Position numbers and translations under genes: made by a program. From Eubacterium oxidoreducens (GTDB lineage Bacteria; Bacillota; Clostridia; Lachnospirales; Lachnospiraceae), in assembly GCF_900104415.1 (NCBI RefSeq), contig NZ_FMXR01000018.1, positions 1-64,000 of the forward strand: a DNA stretch of 64,000 bases, in the 5' to 3' direction. Below are positions 43,314 through 52,355 of this stretch, one piece after another. Under the pieces are notes generated by a model, which did not search any database, was not told the origin of the DNA, and saw only the letters and a list, made by a program, of their open reading frames with translations. Every line of letters starts with the position of its first letter. Positions within the stretch are counted from its first letter, which is position 1.

Positions 43314-44024
43314 ATGGATGAGTATATTGTGGTAGACCTGGAGATGACAGGCCTTCAGGTGAAAAGTGACAAGATTATAGAAATCGGCGCTGTGCATGTG
43401 CGCGGCGCTGAAATTGTAGATACGCTGCATGTTATGGTTAATCCGAAGCGACGATTGACAGATAAGATTAAGGAATTGACCGGAATTACGCAAGAAGAAG
43501 TAGATGCGGGGATTTCGGAAAAAGAGGCATTAAAACAGTGGATTGCATTTTCTAAAGGGCTTGCAATCGTTGGACATAATGTCAGTTTTGATTATTCGTT
43601 CCTAAAGCAGCTGTCCATAAATGAAAATCATCCGATTGAACACTGCTGTGCTGACACGCTTAAAATTGCGCGCATATGTCTACCACGACTGAATTCGCGT
43701 TCGCTTGATGCGTTGTGCGGGTATTATGGGATTGAGCTAAAAAAACATCATCGAGCTTTGGAAGATGCCTTGGCAACGTATGAGATTTATGATAAGATGA
43801 AAAAGGAGTTTGGAAAGACTAATCATGAAGTGTTTGAAGCGAAACCGATGGCGATTCGACTAAAGAAAGTACAGACAATTACATCTTCGCAGGTAGAGCA
43901 GATTACAAGACTAAGCAAAAAACTTCATAAGGATCCGCCGGTCAAGCTGAGGGAGATGACACGGGCGGATGCGACGAGATTAGTGGAAAAGTTAATACAA
44001 CAAGACCGGCAGGAGGGATTATAA
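43314..44024 (+). CDS. DnaQ-like 3'-5' exonuclease (DEDDh)
   Basis: The protein of 236 residues has the DEDDh exonuclease motifs VDLEMTGL (D8, E10), HNVSFDYSF and HRALEDALATYEIY. It resembles the epsilon/PolC-type proofreading domain. A C-terminal region of about 60 residues (ITSSQVEQITRLSKKLHKDP) is separate. It may proofread DNA synthesis or act in repair; its translation is coupled to nth. Confidence 0.9.
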   Translation: MDEYIVVDLEMTGLQVKSDKIIEIGAVHVRGAEIVDTLHVMVNPKRRLTDKIKELTGITQEEVDAGISEKEALKQWIAFSKGLAIVGHNVSFDYSFLKQLSINENHPIEHCCADTLKIARICLPRLNSRSLDALCGYYGIELKKHHRALEDALATYEIYDKMKKEFGKTNHEVFEAKPMAIRLKKVQTITSSQVEQITRLSKKLHKDPPVKLREMTRADATRLVEKLIQQDRQEGL

Positions 44025-44041
44025 GTCTTGCCGGTCTTTTA
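44002..44041. terminator. Bidirectional terminator overlapping two gene ends
   Basis: AAGACCGGCA pairs perfectly with TGCCGGTCTT, followed by TTTT. The stem contains the last codons of the exonuclease gene, and the other side is near the end of the converging gene at 44039. Confidence 0.85.
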
Positions 44042-44644
44042 TTTGATGAGATTTAATTTTTCGAGAATTCGTTTTCTGGAATCACTTTGAAGAGCAGAAG
44101 CTTTCGTTTCTAATTCGCGAAGCTTGGCTGCATTAGCATCTTTTTTGTATAACAGGGCAAGCTGCACGTAGGTATCGGTGATATCAGAGCCTATAGAAAC
44201 TGCAAAGGCATATGTGGTGCGGGCTTCCTGTGTAAGACCAAGTTCTTTTAGACGATATCCAAGCTGATTTAATGTGCGAATTAAAATCGTAAAGTTCTCG
44301 TCATACTCCATAAGAAGTGGGAGATTAGGTGCCCCGTATTCTTTTTTTAGTTCGGTATTTGTCTTGCCAATCAGATTGAGAATCTTTTTGTCTGATAAAT
44401 CGACTAAAGGAGCTTCGCACTGGTTTAGCTGTTCGTCGTCACTAAGACGACAAAAAGGTAGTAATTCCTCTGGAATTTTGATATAATCCAAATTGCTTAT
44501 GTCGCGTCGAGGGGTGGAATTCGCTTCGTTTTCACGCTCCCAAAAGTTCTCGGTACGTGCAGCATCTTTTTGTGCCGTGTAGCGTGAACGAAAGGTTAAA
44601 AATGCGGCAATGCATAGGAAGATAGCAAGGCATGGAAATAACAT
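44039..44644 (-). CDS. Membrane-anchored TPR-like protein, unknown
   Basis: The protein of 201 residues begins with a membrane segment (MLFPCLAIFLCIAAFLTF). A helical C-terminal half carries an apparent tetratricopeptide-like repeat (LGLTQEARTTYAFAVSIGSDITDTYVQLALLYKK region). No family is recognised beyond that. It is read opposite to its neighbours, so it is a separate unit. The role is unknown. Confidence 0.6.
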   Translation of the reverse strand: MLFPCLAIFLCIAAFLTFRSRYTAQKDAARTENFWERENEANSTPRRDISNLDYIKIPEELLPFCRLSDDEQLNQCEAPLVDLSDKKILNLIGKTNTELKKEYGAPNLPLLMEYDENFTILIRTLNQLGYRLKELGLTQEARTTYAFAVSIGSDITDTYVQLALLYKKDANAAKLRELETKASALQSDSRKRILEKLNLIK

Positions 44645-44686
44645 AATAGCCTCCGTGTCAATAAATATTTATAATGAGGTGATACC

Positions 44687-44791
44687 ATGAATTCACGCAA
44701 TTCAAGAAAGAAAAGAGTCATAGCCATGGCAATCGTGGTCGTAATCGTAGCAGTAATGATTCTGTCTGCAATCATTTCAGGGATTGCATAG
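44687..44791 (+). CDS. Very small membrane peptide
   Basis: A reading frame of 34 codons starting MNSRNSRKKRVIAMAIVVVI, with GAGGT a few bases upstream of the ATG at 44687. It contains a basic N-terminus and a single hydrophobic segment of about 20 residues. Such short peptides exist in many Firmicutes, but function cannot be read from this one. Confidence 0.5.
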   Translation: MNSRNSRKKRVIAMAIVVVIVAVMILSAIISGIA

Positions 44792-44937
44792 ACAAATGCT
44801 GATTACTATCAAATAAAAATATACTAAAAAGCCCTTTGCAATGTCAAATAATTCGTGGATATTCATCTAGAATTTTTCGGGATTACAAGACTATAATAAG
44901 GGCGTAGACTGGAAACGATTTGAGAAGGAGAATCATT

Positions 44938-46506
44938 TTGAAGAAAGTATGGAAACTGACGGCTTGTGCAGGTGCAATTGCAATGGGACTGCTCTTTGGC
45001 GGTTCATGGAACGAAGCGCAGGCGGCGCAGGACACACAAGATACAGTAATCGCAGATAACGTTTATATTGGGGAAGTGGCTGTTGGTGGAATGACTGAGG
45101 CGCAAGCCCAAAAAGCGGTAGAAGAATACGTAGATGAACTTCTCGCGAAGAAGATTACCTTGACGGCGGATGAGAATACGGCCAAAATTAAGGCATCGAA
45201 ACTCGGCGTTGAGTGGGCTAATACGGATGTCGTAGATGAGGCGTTGCATCTTGGAGAAATCGGTAATATCGTTTCGCGGTACAAGGAAATCGCCGATCTT
45301 GAGAATGGAAGCAAGACGATACCGCTTACATTTTCCGTTGATGAGGATGAGGTAGCAGAGGCGATTGAGTCAAAGACAGAAAAGCTCAATACGGAACCGG
45401 TCGATTACAGCCTTAAAAGAACGAATGGATCCTTTGAAATAGTTGAAGGGAAAGACGGTGTTGTTGTAGATGTTGAGGCATCTGTGCAACTTGTGAAGGA
45501 TTTTGTTGAAAATGAATGGAGTGTATCTGATACAACGGTTGCGCTTGAGGTGGAAGTAGAAGCACCGGGTGGTTCGGAAGAAGAATTGGCGAAGGTACAG
45601 GACGTATTAGGTAAGTTCTCGACAGATTATTCGTCCTCGGCAGCAGGACGTGCACAGAATGTGGCAAATGGTGCAAGTAAAATCAATGGAACCATTGTTT
45701 ATCCTGGTGAGACATTTTCGGTATATGATACCGTAAGCCCGTTTGAGGCAGAGAATGGCTATGCGCTTGCCGGTTCTTATGAGAATGGAACGACCGTAGA
45801 GACGTATGGCGGAGGAATCTGTCAGGTATCGACAACACTTTATAATGCCGTGATTCGAGCGGAGCTTGAAGTGGTTGAGCGATATGCGCATTCGATGCTG
45901 GTAAGTTACGTAGATCCATCTGCGGATGCGGCAATCGCGGGAACTTATAAGGATTTTAAATTTACAAATAATACGGATGCACCGATTTACATCGAAGGTG
46001 TGACATCCGGAGGAATCATAACCTTTACGGTATATGGAGAAGAAACAAGGGATTCGAACCGTGAAGTGAGTTTTGTCAGTGAGACTACTTCAACCACGGA
46101 ACCTGAGACACAGTACAAGGCATCAAGTGCCAAGATTGGCTCCATGACAACAGTTCAAAATTCGCATATCGGCAAGACTGCAATCTTGTGGAAGGTCGTA
46201 ACAGTGGATGGCGTTGAACAAAGTAGGGAGCAATTTAACAGCAGTACGTATAAAGCTTCTCCAACCATTATTGAAGTTGGAACGGCTTCCTCAAGCAGCG
46301 AAGCGACGGCGGCTGTGAAGAAGGCAATTGCAACGCAGGATGCTTCGAAGATTAAGGCAGCCATCGCGGCTAATACAGATGAGGCCTTAGAAAAAGCTGC
46401 CAAGGAAGATGAGGAAGACGATAGCGACAGCAAGTCGTCTAAGAAGTCGGACTCTAGTGATTCTAGTTCTTCTAAGAAAAAGAGCAGTAGCAGTGATGAT
46501 GAATAA
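44938..46506 (+). CDS. VanW family protein with PG-binding domains
   Basis: The protein of 522 residues has a signal peptide, PG_binding_4-like domains (VYIGEVAVGGMTEAQAQKAVEE region and a second copy) and a VanW domain (EVVERYAHSMLVSYVDPSAD and the GGGICQVSTTLYNAVIRAEL segment). The C-terminus is serine- and lysine-rich. VanW proteins appear in vancomycin-resistance and sporulation-related contexts but their reaction is unknown. The start is a TTG at 44938 with AAGGAG 8 bases upstream; an earlier in-frame TTG lacks one. A TATAAT lies at 44892-44897 upstream. Confidence 0.85.
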   Translation: MKKVWKLTACAGAIAMGLLFGGSWNEAQAAQDTQDTVIADNVYIGEVAVGGMTEAQAQKAVEEYVDELLAKKITLTADENTAKIKASKLGVEWANTDVVDEALHLGEIGNIVSRYKEIADLENGSKTIPLTFSVDEDEVAEAIESKTEKLNTEPVDYSLKRTNGSFEIVEGKDGVVVDVEASVQLVKDFVENEWSVSDTTVALEVEVEAPGGSEEELAKVQDVLGKFSTDYSSSAAGRAQNVANGASKINGTIVYPGETFSVYDTVSPFEAENGYALAGSYENGTTVETYGGGICQVSTTLYNAVIRAELEVVERYAHSMLVSYVDPSADAAIAGTYKDFKFTNNTDAPIYIEGVTSGGIITFTVYGEETRDSNREVSFVSETTSTTEPETQYKASSAKIGSMTTVQNSHIGKTAILWKVVTVDGVEQSREQFNSSTYKASPTIIEVGTASSSSEATAAVKKAIATQDASKIKAAIAANTDEALEKAAKEDEEDDSDSKSSKKSDSSDSSSSKKKSSSSDDE

Positions 46507-46557
46507 ATTCGTAGAGGTTGTCTCAGAATATGGGATAACCTCGCTTTGTATTGGGAT

Positions 46558-47544
46558 ATGAAGATAGGAAAGATTCGAGGAAACGCTTATCAGCGGGCAA
46601 TCATTAAGGAATTTCATAATAGGCGCGAAGACGTATGTTTCTATCCGGGTGCGGACGCTGCAAGGGTCTCGCTAGGAGACGAGCAGCAGATGATCTGTGC
46701 AACCGAAACGATGATAGATACTTTTGAAGGCGCAGAGAAGCTGGCGCTTCATAGAGCCTGTAACAATCTGTATGCAGCCGGAGGAACACCAAGGGCTGTG
46801 CAGATGGCAATTACGCTTCCGCAAGACTACGAGGAAGCAGCATTTCGCAGGATGATGAGACGCATAGATGCGTTTTGTGAGACCAATCAGTTGCAGCTTG
46901 CAGGCGGTCATACGGAGGTCGCAGACGCGGTGAACGCTCCGATTGTGACAGCTTTAGCGGTCGGGGCGGTTAAAAATGGAGAATATCTGTCACCGAAGCA
47001 GATGGAGGCCGGCATGGAATTGGTTCTTGCAGGTCCTATTGCAAAAGAAGGAACGCTAGTCGTTTTGACGCGGCTAGAAGAGAAATTAAAAAGCCATTTT
47101 ACAGGAGCTTTTTTAGATGAGGCCCGGCAGAAGGTGGAAGATTTATCGATTGCAAAGATTGCGCAATATGCCAAAAAGCATGGTGCAAGAGCGATGCATG
47201 ATCTTGCCGGAGGTGGAGTGTTTGGAGCACTTTGGGAGATGGCGGATTCGGCCGGAGTCGGTCTTGAGGTTGACCTAAAGGCGATTGTGATTGAGCAGCA
47301 AAGCGTGGAGGTCTGTGAATATGCAGGACTTAATCCGTATGAGCTGGCTTCTTCGGGTAGTGTGCTGATTGCAACTTGGGATGGTGCATTGCTGGTGCAA
47401 GCGCTTATGGATGCCGGGATAAAGGCTACGCTCATAGGCAGGACAACAGACGGTAATGACAGGATTCTTCGCAATGGAGAAGAGGTTCGCTATTTGGATT
47501 TGCCAAAAGCGGATGAATTATATAAACTTGATACATGTGATTAG
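46558..47544 (+). CDS. AIR-synthase-like (PurM/HypE/SelD-type fold) protein
   Basis: The protein of 328 residues has the two-domain ATP-binding fold of the AIR synthase superfamily. Recognisable parts are FYPGADAARVSLGDEQQMIC, CNNLYAAGGTPRAVQMAI, LAGGHTEVADAVNAPIVTAL and AMHDLAGGGVFGALWEMAD. Members include PurM, HypE, ThiL and SelD. None of the neighbouring genes belongs to a hydrogenase, selenium or purine pathway, so the reaction is not known. The ATG at 46558 lies 51 bases after the VanW gene. Confidence 0.75.
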   Translation: MKIGKIRGNAYQRAIIKEFHNRREDVCFYPGADAARVSLGDEQQMICATETMIDTFEGAEKLALHRACNNLYAAGGTPRAVQMAITLPQDYEEAAFRRMMRRIDAFCETNQLQLAGGHTEVADAVNAPIVTALAVGAVKNGEYLSPKQMEAGMELVLAGPIAKEGTLVVLTRLEEKLKSHFTGAFLDEARQKVEDLSIAKIAQYAKKHGARAMHDLAGGGVFGALWEMADSAGVGLEVDLKAIVIEQQSVEVCEYAGLNPYELASSGSVLIATWDGALLVQALMDAGIKATLIGRTTDGNDRILRNGEEVRYLDLPKADELYKLDTCD

Positions 47545-47575
47545 TAAAGGTGGAAAATTTCAGGAGGATATTATT

Positions 47576-48058
47576 ATGCGTGAGAAGATTTTGACATTTA
47601 TAGAAAAGAACAGCCGCATCGACCTTGGCGAACTTGCAGTTGTGCTTGGGATTGATGAGGAAGCAGTTTTAAACGAAGTACAAAGAATGGAAGAAGAGCA
47701 TATCATCTGTGGTTATCATACGATGATTGACTGGGAAAAGACCGGAATCGAAAAGGTATCTGCATTGATTGAAGTGCGAGTTACTCCACAGCGTGGACAA
47801 GGATTTGATCATATTGCGGAGAGAATCTACAATTATCCGGAAGTGGATAGTGTGTTTTTGATTTCTGGAAGCTTTGACCTTCTGGTATCGATTGAAGGTA
47901 AGACACTTCGCGAAGTGAGCCAGTTTGTTAGCAGTAAGCTTTCAACACTTGAATCCGTACTTAGTACACAGACGAACTTTATTTTACGAAAATATAAAGA
48001 CCATGGTACGGTACTTGCTGAAAAGAATAAAGATGAAAGGATGCAGATTACGTTATGA
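47576..48058 (+). CDS. Lrp/AsnC family transcriptional regulator
   Basis: The protein of 160 residues has an N-terminal winged helix (IDLGELAVVLGIDEEAVLNEVQRMEE) and a C-terminal RAM ligand domain (VTPQRGQGFDHIAERI). Such regulators sense amino acids. Its stop overlaps the start of the aminotransferase gene (ATGA), so the pair is coupled and it may regulate that enzyme. AGGAGG precedes the ATG at 47576. Confidence 0.9.
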   Translation: MREKILTFIEKNSRIDLGELAVVLGIDEEAVLNEVQRMEEEHIICGYHTMIDWEKTGIEKVSALIEVRVTPQRGQGFDHIAERIYNYPEVDSVFLISGSFDLLVSIEGKTLREVSQFVSSKLSTLESVLSTQTNFILRKYKDHGTVLAEKNKDERMQITL

Positions 48059-49221
48059 GAAACCCGTTATCAGATACAGTCGTAGAACTACAGCCATCCG
48101 GTATTCGTAAATTCTTTGACATTGTAACAGAGATGGAAGATGCAATCTCTCTTGGTGTTGGGGAACCGGATTTTGCAACACCTTGGCATATTCGTGATGA
48201 GGGTATTTATTCTCTGGAAAAAGGGCGTACTTTTTATACCTCGAATGCCGGTCTTAAAGAATTGAAGATTGAAATATGTAAATTTTTAAACAGAAGATAT
48301 GATCTTTCCTATGATTACCAGGACGAGACCATGGTAACGGTAGGAGGAAGTGAAGGAATTGATATTTGCTTTCGGGCAATGCTGAATCCCGGCGATGAGG
48401 TATTGATTCCGCAGCCAAGTTATGTATCGTATTACCCGTGTGCCAAGATTGCGGGTGGAGAACCTGTTATCATTAATTTGAAGGCAGAAAATGAATTTCG
48501 TTTGACAAAGCAGGAACTGCTTGATGCGATTACGCCTAAGACCAAGCTTTTGGTTCTTCCGTTCCCGAATAATCCTACGGGTGCGGTCATGGAGAAAAAA
48601 GATCTAGAAGAAATTGCACAAGTCATTATAGACAATGATTTATATGTCCTTTCGGATGAGATTTATTCAGAACTGACTTATCTTGATCAGCATGTTTCAA
48701 TTGCGTCTCTTCCGGGAATGAAGGAGAGAACTATTTTGATTAATGGTTTTTCTAAGTCGCATGCTATGACAGGCTGGAGACTTGGATATGCATGTGGACC
48801 AAAACAGATCATTTCGCAGATGCTAAAGATTCATCAGTTTGCAATTATGTGTGCGCCAACGACTAGTCAGTATGCAGCAGTGGATGCGCTTCGCAATGGA
48901 GATGAAGATGTGGCCCATATGCGTGAGGAATATAATGGTAGACGTCGTTATCTTCTTCACCGATTTAAACAGATGGGATTGGAATGCTTTGAGCCATATG
49001 GAGCGTTTTATATGTTCCCTTGCATTAAGGAATTTGGCATGACGAGTGATGAGTTTGCAACGAATCTCCTTATGGCTGAGAAAGTTGCCGTAGTTCCGGG
49101 TACTGCGTTTGGCGATTGCGGAGAAGGATTCCTTCGAATCTCTTATGCATATTCGCTTGAGAATCTAAAAGAGGCTCTAGATCGTATGGAACGTTATATT
49201 ACAACATTGAGGAACAAGTAA
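48055..49221 (+). CDS. PLP-dependent class I/II aminotransferase
   Basis: The enzyme of 388 residues has the fold-I aminotransferase motifs: PFPNNPTGAVMEK, LSDEIYSELTY and the PLP-binding lysine in INGFSKSHAMTGWRLGY. It is close to aspartate/aromatic transaminase-like or PatA proteins. The amino acid partner is not clear, but the Lrp gene suggests a role in amino-acid metabolism. Confidence 0.85.
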   Translation: MRNPLSDTVVELQPSGIRKFFDIVTEMEDAISLGVGEPDFATPWHIRDEGIYSLEKGRTFYTSNAGLKELKIEICKFLNRRYDLSYDYQDETMVTVGGSEGIDICFRAMLNPGDEVLIPQPSYVSYYPCAKIAGGEPVIINLKAENEFRLTKQELLDAITPKTKLLVLPFPNNPTGAVMEKKDLEEIAQVIIDNDLYVLSDEIYSELTYLDQHVSIASLPGMKERTILINGFSKSHAMTGWRLGYACGPKQIISQMLKIHQFAIMCAPTTSQYAAVDALRNGDEDVAHMREEYNGRRRYLLHRFKQMGLECFEPYGAFYMFPCIKEFGMTSDEFATNLLMAEKVAVVPGTAFGDCGEGFLRISYAYSLENLKEALDRMERYITTLRNK

Positions 49222-49222
49222 G

Positions 49223-49732
49223 ATGGCACAACTTAACATTGTTTTATTTGAGCCGGAGATACCGGCGAATACAGGGAATATCGGTCGTACCTGTGTGGCG
49301 ACAAATACGCGTCTGCACCTGATTGAACCGCTTGGATTTATGCTGACAGAAAAGGCGATTAAGCGAGCGGGCATGGATTATTGGGCAGATTTGGACGTGA
49401 CAAGATATGTTAATTTTCAGGATTTTTTGGAAAAAAATCCAAAAGCGAAGATTTATTATGCAACGACAAAGGCGAAGCATGTTTATTCGGAGGTTCAGTA
49501 TGAGCCGGACTGTTATCTGATGTTCGGCAAGGAAAGTGCCGGTATTCCGGAAGAAATCTTAATGGAACATCCGGATGAGTGCGTACGCATTCCGATGCAG
49601 GGAGATACACGCTCTTTGAATTTGTCTAATTCAGTGGCAATAATGCTTTATGAGGCGCTGCGACAGAATCAGTTCTTAGGCATGAATCTGGAAGGAGAAC
49701 TGCATCATCACAAATGGGAGGACATTTGTTAA
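49223..49732 (+). CDS. trmL: tRNA (cytidine(34)-2'-O)-methyltransferase TrmL
   Basis: The protein of 169 residues is a SPOUT methyltransferase. It shows NIVLFEPEIPANTGNIGRTC at the N-terminus and the SAM-binding knot FGKESAGIPEEIL and RSLNLSNSVAIMLYEALRQ. It methylates the wobble position of some tRNA-Leu molecules. It starts one base after the aminotransferase gene and lies 4 bases before the ECF ATPase gene. Confidence 0.95.
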   Translation: MAQLNIVLFEPEIPANTGNIGRTCVATNTRLHLIEPLGFMLTEKAIKRAGMDYWADLDVTRYVNFQDFLEKNPKAKIYYATTKAKHVYSEVQYEPDCYLMFGKESAGIPEEILMEHPDECVRIPMQGDTRSLNLSNSVAIMLYEALRQNQFLGMNLEGELHHHKWEDIC

Positions 49733-49736
49733 TACC

Positions 49737-51515
49737 ATGGGAATCATTCAGGCTACAAAGGTGTTATATGAATATATTCGTCGTGATGAAGAGGGGAATG
49801 CACAAAGCGTGACAAAGGCGTTAGACGACGTAAATGTCGATATTAAGGCCGGCAGTTTTGTGGGAATCCTCGGACATAACGGGTCGGGCAAGTCAACACT
49901 TGCCCGTCATTTTAATGCACTTTTGACACCGCAGGAAGGAACGGTTATTGTAGACGGGAAGAATACGTCAGCTGAGCAGAATATACAAGAGATACGCCGC
50001 GCTGCAGGAATGGTTTTTCAGAATCCGGATAACCAGATTGTGGCTTCTGTGGTCGAAGAAGATGTGGCATTTGGCCCTGAGAATATGGGACTTGCTTCGG
50101 AGCAGATTGAGAAGCGTATTACGGAGGCTCTTGATAGTGTGCAGATGAGCAGCGAACGATTTCGTTCGCCGGGCAAATTGTCCGGAGGTCAAAAACAGCG
50201 TGTGGCGATTGCCGGCGTTGTGGCAATGAGAACAAAGTGTATTATTTTGGACGAGCCTACTGCTATGCTAGATCCGATGGGGCGTGAAATGGTTCTTTCG
50301 ACAATAAAAAAGCTAAATCGTGACCACGGGGTAACGATTATTTTGATTACACACAATATGGAAGAAGTGGTAGATGCAGATACGCTTTTTGTCATGAAGG
50401 AAGGCAAAGTTCTTATGCAAGGGACTCCGGAGGAGGTATTTGCACAAGAAAAGTTGCTATCGGAGGCACATCTGCAGCTTCCGCAGGTAACGCAGATGGC
50501 CAATTGCCTGCGAGAATATGGGCTATCGCTTTCTAATCCGATTCTGACGACAACGCAACTTGTACGGGAAATTCTTCATCTTCGGCGTATGGGAGCGATG
50601 ATCGATAAATTGCCAAAAACACCGGCGCTTAAGACGCCGGCAGGCGGCGATGAGTCAATGCCGACATTGATTATCGATCATGTAACGGCGTCTTATGGTG
50701 TTGGGACGCCATTTGAGAAAAAAGCTGTTGATGATGTATCCTTTCAAGTAAAAGCCGGTGAATTTATTGGTCTAATCGGACATACAGGAAGTGGAAAGTC
50801 GACGCTTGTGCAGCTGCTTAATGGACTTATTACGCCGCAGTCAGGAAGTGTCTTTTATGAAGGAACGGATATTTCCAATCCGGAATATGATAAAAGGAAG
50901 TTAAGAACTTGTGTAGGACTGGTGTTTCAATATCCGGAGCATCAGCTGTTTGAAGCAACGGTTTTAAAGGATGTGGCGTTTGGACCTAAGAATATGGGGA
51001 TGGCAGATAATGAAGCTGAGCTTCGGGCATTTGAGGCATTACAATTAATCGGTGTGGATGCTGAGCTATTTAATCAATCGCCATTTGAATTATCAGGTGG
51101 ACAAAAACGACGTGTTGCAATTGCCGGAATTTTGGCGATGAAACCTCGTGTTTTGATTATGGATGAGCCGACAGCGGGACTAGATCCTGAAAGCCGCGAC
51201 GAGCTGCTTGCGCTGATTGATGAATTGCGGATAAAACAAAACATGGCTGTGATTTTGGTTTCTCATAGCATGGAGGATGTGGCTCGCTATGCGGATCGGT
51301 TGCTGGTAATGAACCAGGGCAAGTTAGTTTATAATGACAAGCCGCATCGGGTATTTGCCTATGCGAAAGAGCTTGAAAAGATTGGGCTAAAGGCGCCTGA
51401 GAGTGCATATGTTACGAGAGAGTTACGTCTACAGGGTTTGGAAGGAATCGGGATGGTGACAACAATGGATGAGGCAGTTTATGAGATTGGCAGACAATTT
51501 GCTATAAGACGGTAG
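49737..51515 (+). CDS. ecfA: Fused ECF transporter ATPase (EcfA1-EcfA2)
   Basis: The protein of 592 residues contains two complete CbiO-type ABC ATPase domains. The first shows Walker A GHNGSGKST (46-54), LSGGQKQRVAIAG and DEPTAMLDP. The second shows Walker A GHTGSGKST (348-356), LSGGQKRRVAIAG and DEPTAGLDP. A linker (about 285-325, rich in Pro/Thr/Lys) joins them. In most Firmicutes these are two separate genes ecfA1 and ecfA2. The fused unit pairs with the EcfT gene that follows to power uptake of vitamins through various S components. Confidence 0.9.
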   Translation: MGIIQATKVLYEYIRRDEEGNAQSVTKALDDVNVDIKAGSFVGILGHNGSGKSTLARHFNALLTPQEGTVIVDGKNTSAEQNIQEIRRAAGMVFQNPDNQIVASVVEEDVAFGPENMGLASEQIEKRITEALDSVQMSSERFRSPGKLSGGQKQRVAIAGVVAMRTKCIILDEPTAMLDPMGREMVLSTIKKLNRDHGVTIILITHNMEEVVDADTLFVMKEGKVLMQGTPEEVFAQEKLLSEAHLQLPQVTQMANCLREYGLSLSNPILTTTQLVREILHLRRMGAMIDKLPKTPALKTPAGGDESMPTLIIDHVTASYGVGTPFEKKAVDDVSFQVKAGEFIGLIGHTGSGKSTLVQLLNGLITPQSGSVFYEGTDISNPEYDKRKLRTCVGLVFQYPEHQLFEATVLKDVAFGPKNMGMADNEAELRAFEALQLIGVDAELFNQSPFELSGGQKRRVAIAGILAMKPRVLIMDEPTAGLDPESRDELLALIDELRIKQNMAVILVSHSMEDVARYADRLLVMNQGKLVYNDKPHRVFAYAKELEKIGLKAPESAYVTRELRLQGLEGIGMVTTMDEAVYEIGRQFAIRR

Positions 51516-51520
51516 GAGAC

Positions 51521-52342
51521 ATGGTAAAAGATATTACGTTAGGACAATATTATCCAACTGAATCAGTAATCAATCGCCTAGATCCTCGAGTGAAATTGCT
51601 TGGGACTTTAGTGTATCTGATCTCGTTGTTTATCTTTCGGGGATGGCCGGGATTTGTCTGGGCAAGTGTGTTTTTGGGTAGCGTGATTTACCTCTCGAAG
51701 ATTCCACTGGGCTATGTGCTAAAAGGGGTTCGGGGAATCTATATTTTGTGTATCATTACGGCTTTTTTTAATGTGTTTTTTAAAGCCGGAACACCACTTG
51801 TACAGCTGGGTATGGTGATTATCACGGAGGAAGGCGTTTATAATGCTGTCTTTATGTCCCTTCGATTGATTTATCTGGTGATTGGTGCTTCGGTTATGAC
51901 ATTATCCACAACGCCGGCGAAATTAACGGATGGAATAGAAACAGGGTGTGCCTTTATGAAACGGTGGAATATCCCGGTTCATGAGATTGCGATGATGATG
52001 ACCATCGCGCTTCGTTTTATTCCGATTTTGATGGAAGAAGCAGATAAGATAAAAAAGGCGCAGATGGCACGTGGCGCTGATTTTGAATCTGGAAATCTTG
52101 TGAAAAGAGCAAAGGCTATGTTGCCGATTTTAGTGCCTTTGTTTGTGTCGGCATTTCGCAGAGCGAATGATTTGTCGGTGGCGATGGAGGCAAGGTGTTA
52201 TCACGGCGGTGAAGGCAGGACAAAGTTGCATCCACTTGTGTATGGGCATCGAGATTATTGTGCGTATGTGATTTTGGCGATTTATTTTGCGGCAATGATT
52301 GTGATTCGTGTGATAGTGGAAGGAAAGATATTTGGAATATAA
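51521..52342 (+). CDS. ecfT: ECF transporter transmembrane subunit EcfT
   Basis: The protein of 273 residues has about five membrane segments and the two coupling motifs of EcfT: ARGADFESG and AMEARCYHGG, which contact the ATPases. It follows the fused ecfA gene by 5 bases. It joins the ATPase unit to substrate-specific S components encoded elsewhere. Confidence 0.95.
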   Translation: MVKDITLGQYYPTESVINRLDPRVKLLGTLVYLISLFIFRGWPGFVWASVFLGSVIYLSKIPLGYVLKGVRGIYILCIITAFFNVFFKAGTPLVQLGMVIITEEGVYNAVFMSLRLIYLVIGASVMTLSTTPAKLTDGIETGCAFMKRWNIPVHEIAMMMTIALRFIPILMEEADKIKKAQMARGADFESGNLVKRAKAMLPILVPLFVSAFRRANDLSVAMEARCYHGGEGRTKLHPLVYGHRDYCAYVILAIYFAAMIVIRVIVEGKIFGI

Positions 52343-52355
52343 TGAGGAGTCGCGT

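Noticed and set aside
46500-46545. Terminator after the VanW gene
   Set aside because: GAGGTT and AACCTC can pair at 46514-46540, but the loop is large and no T-run follows, so it is not called.
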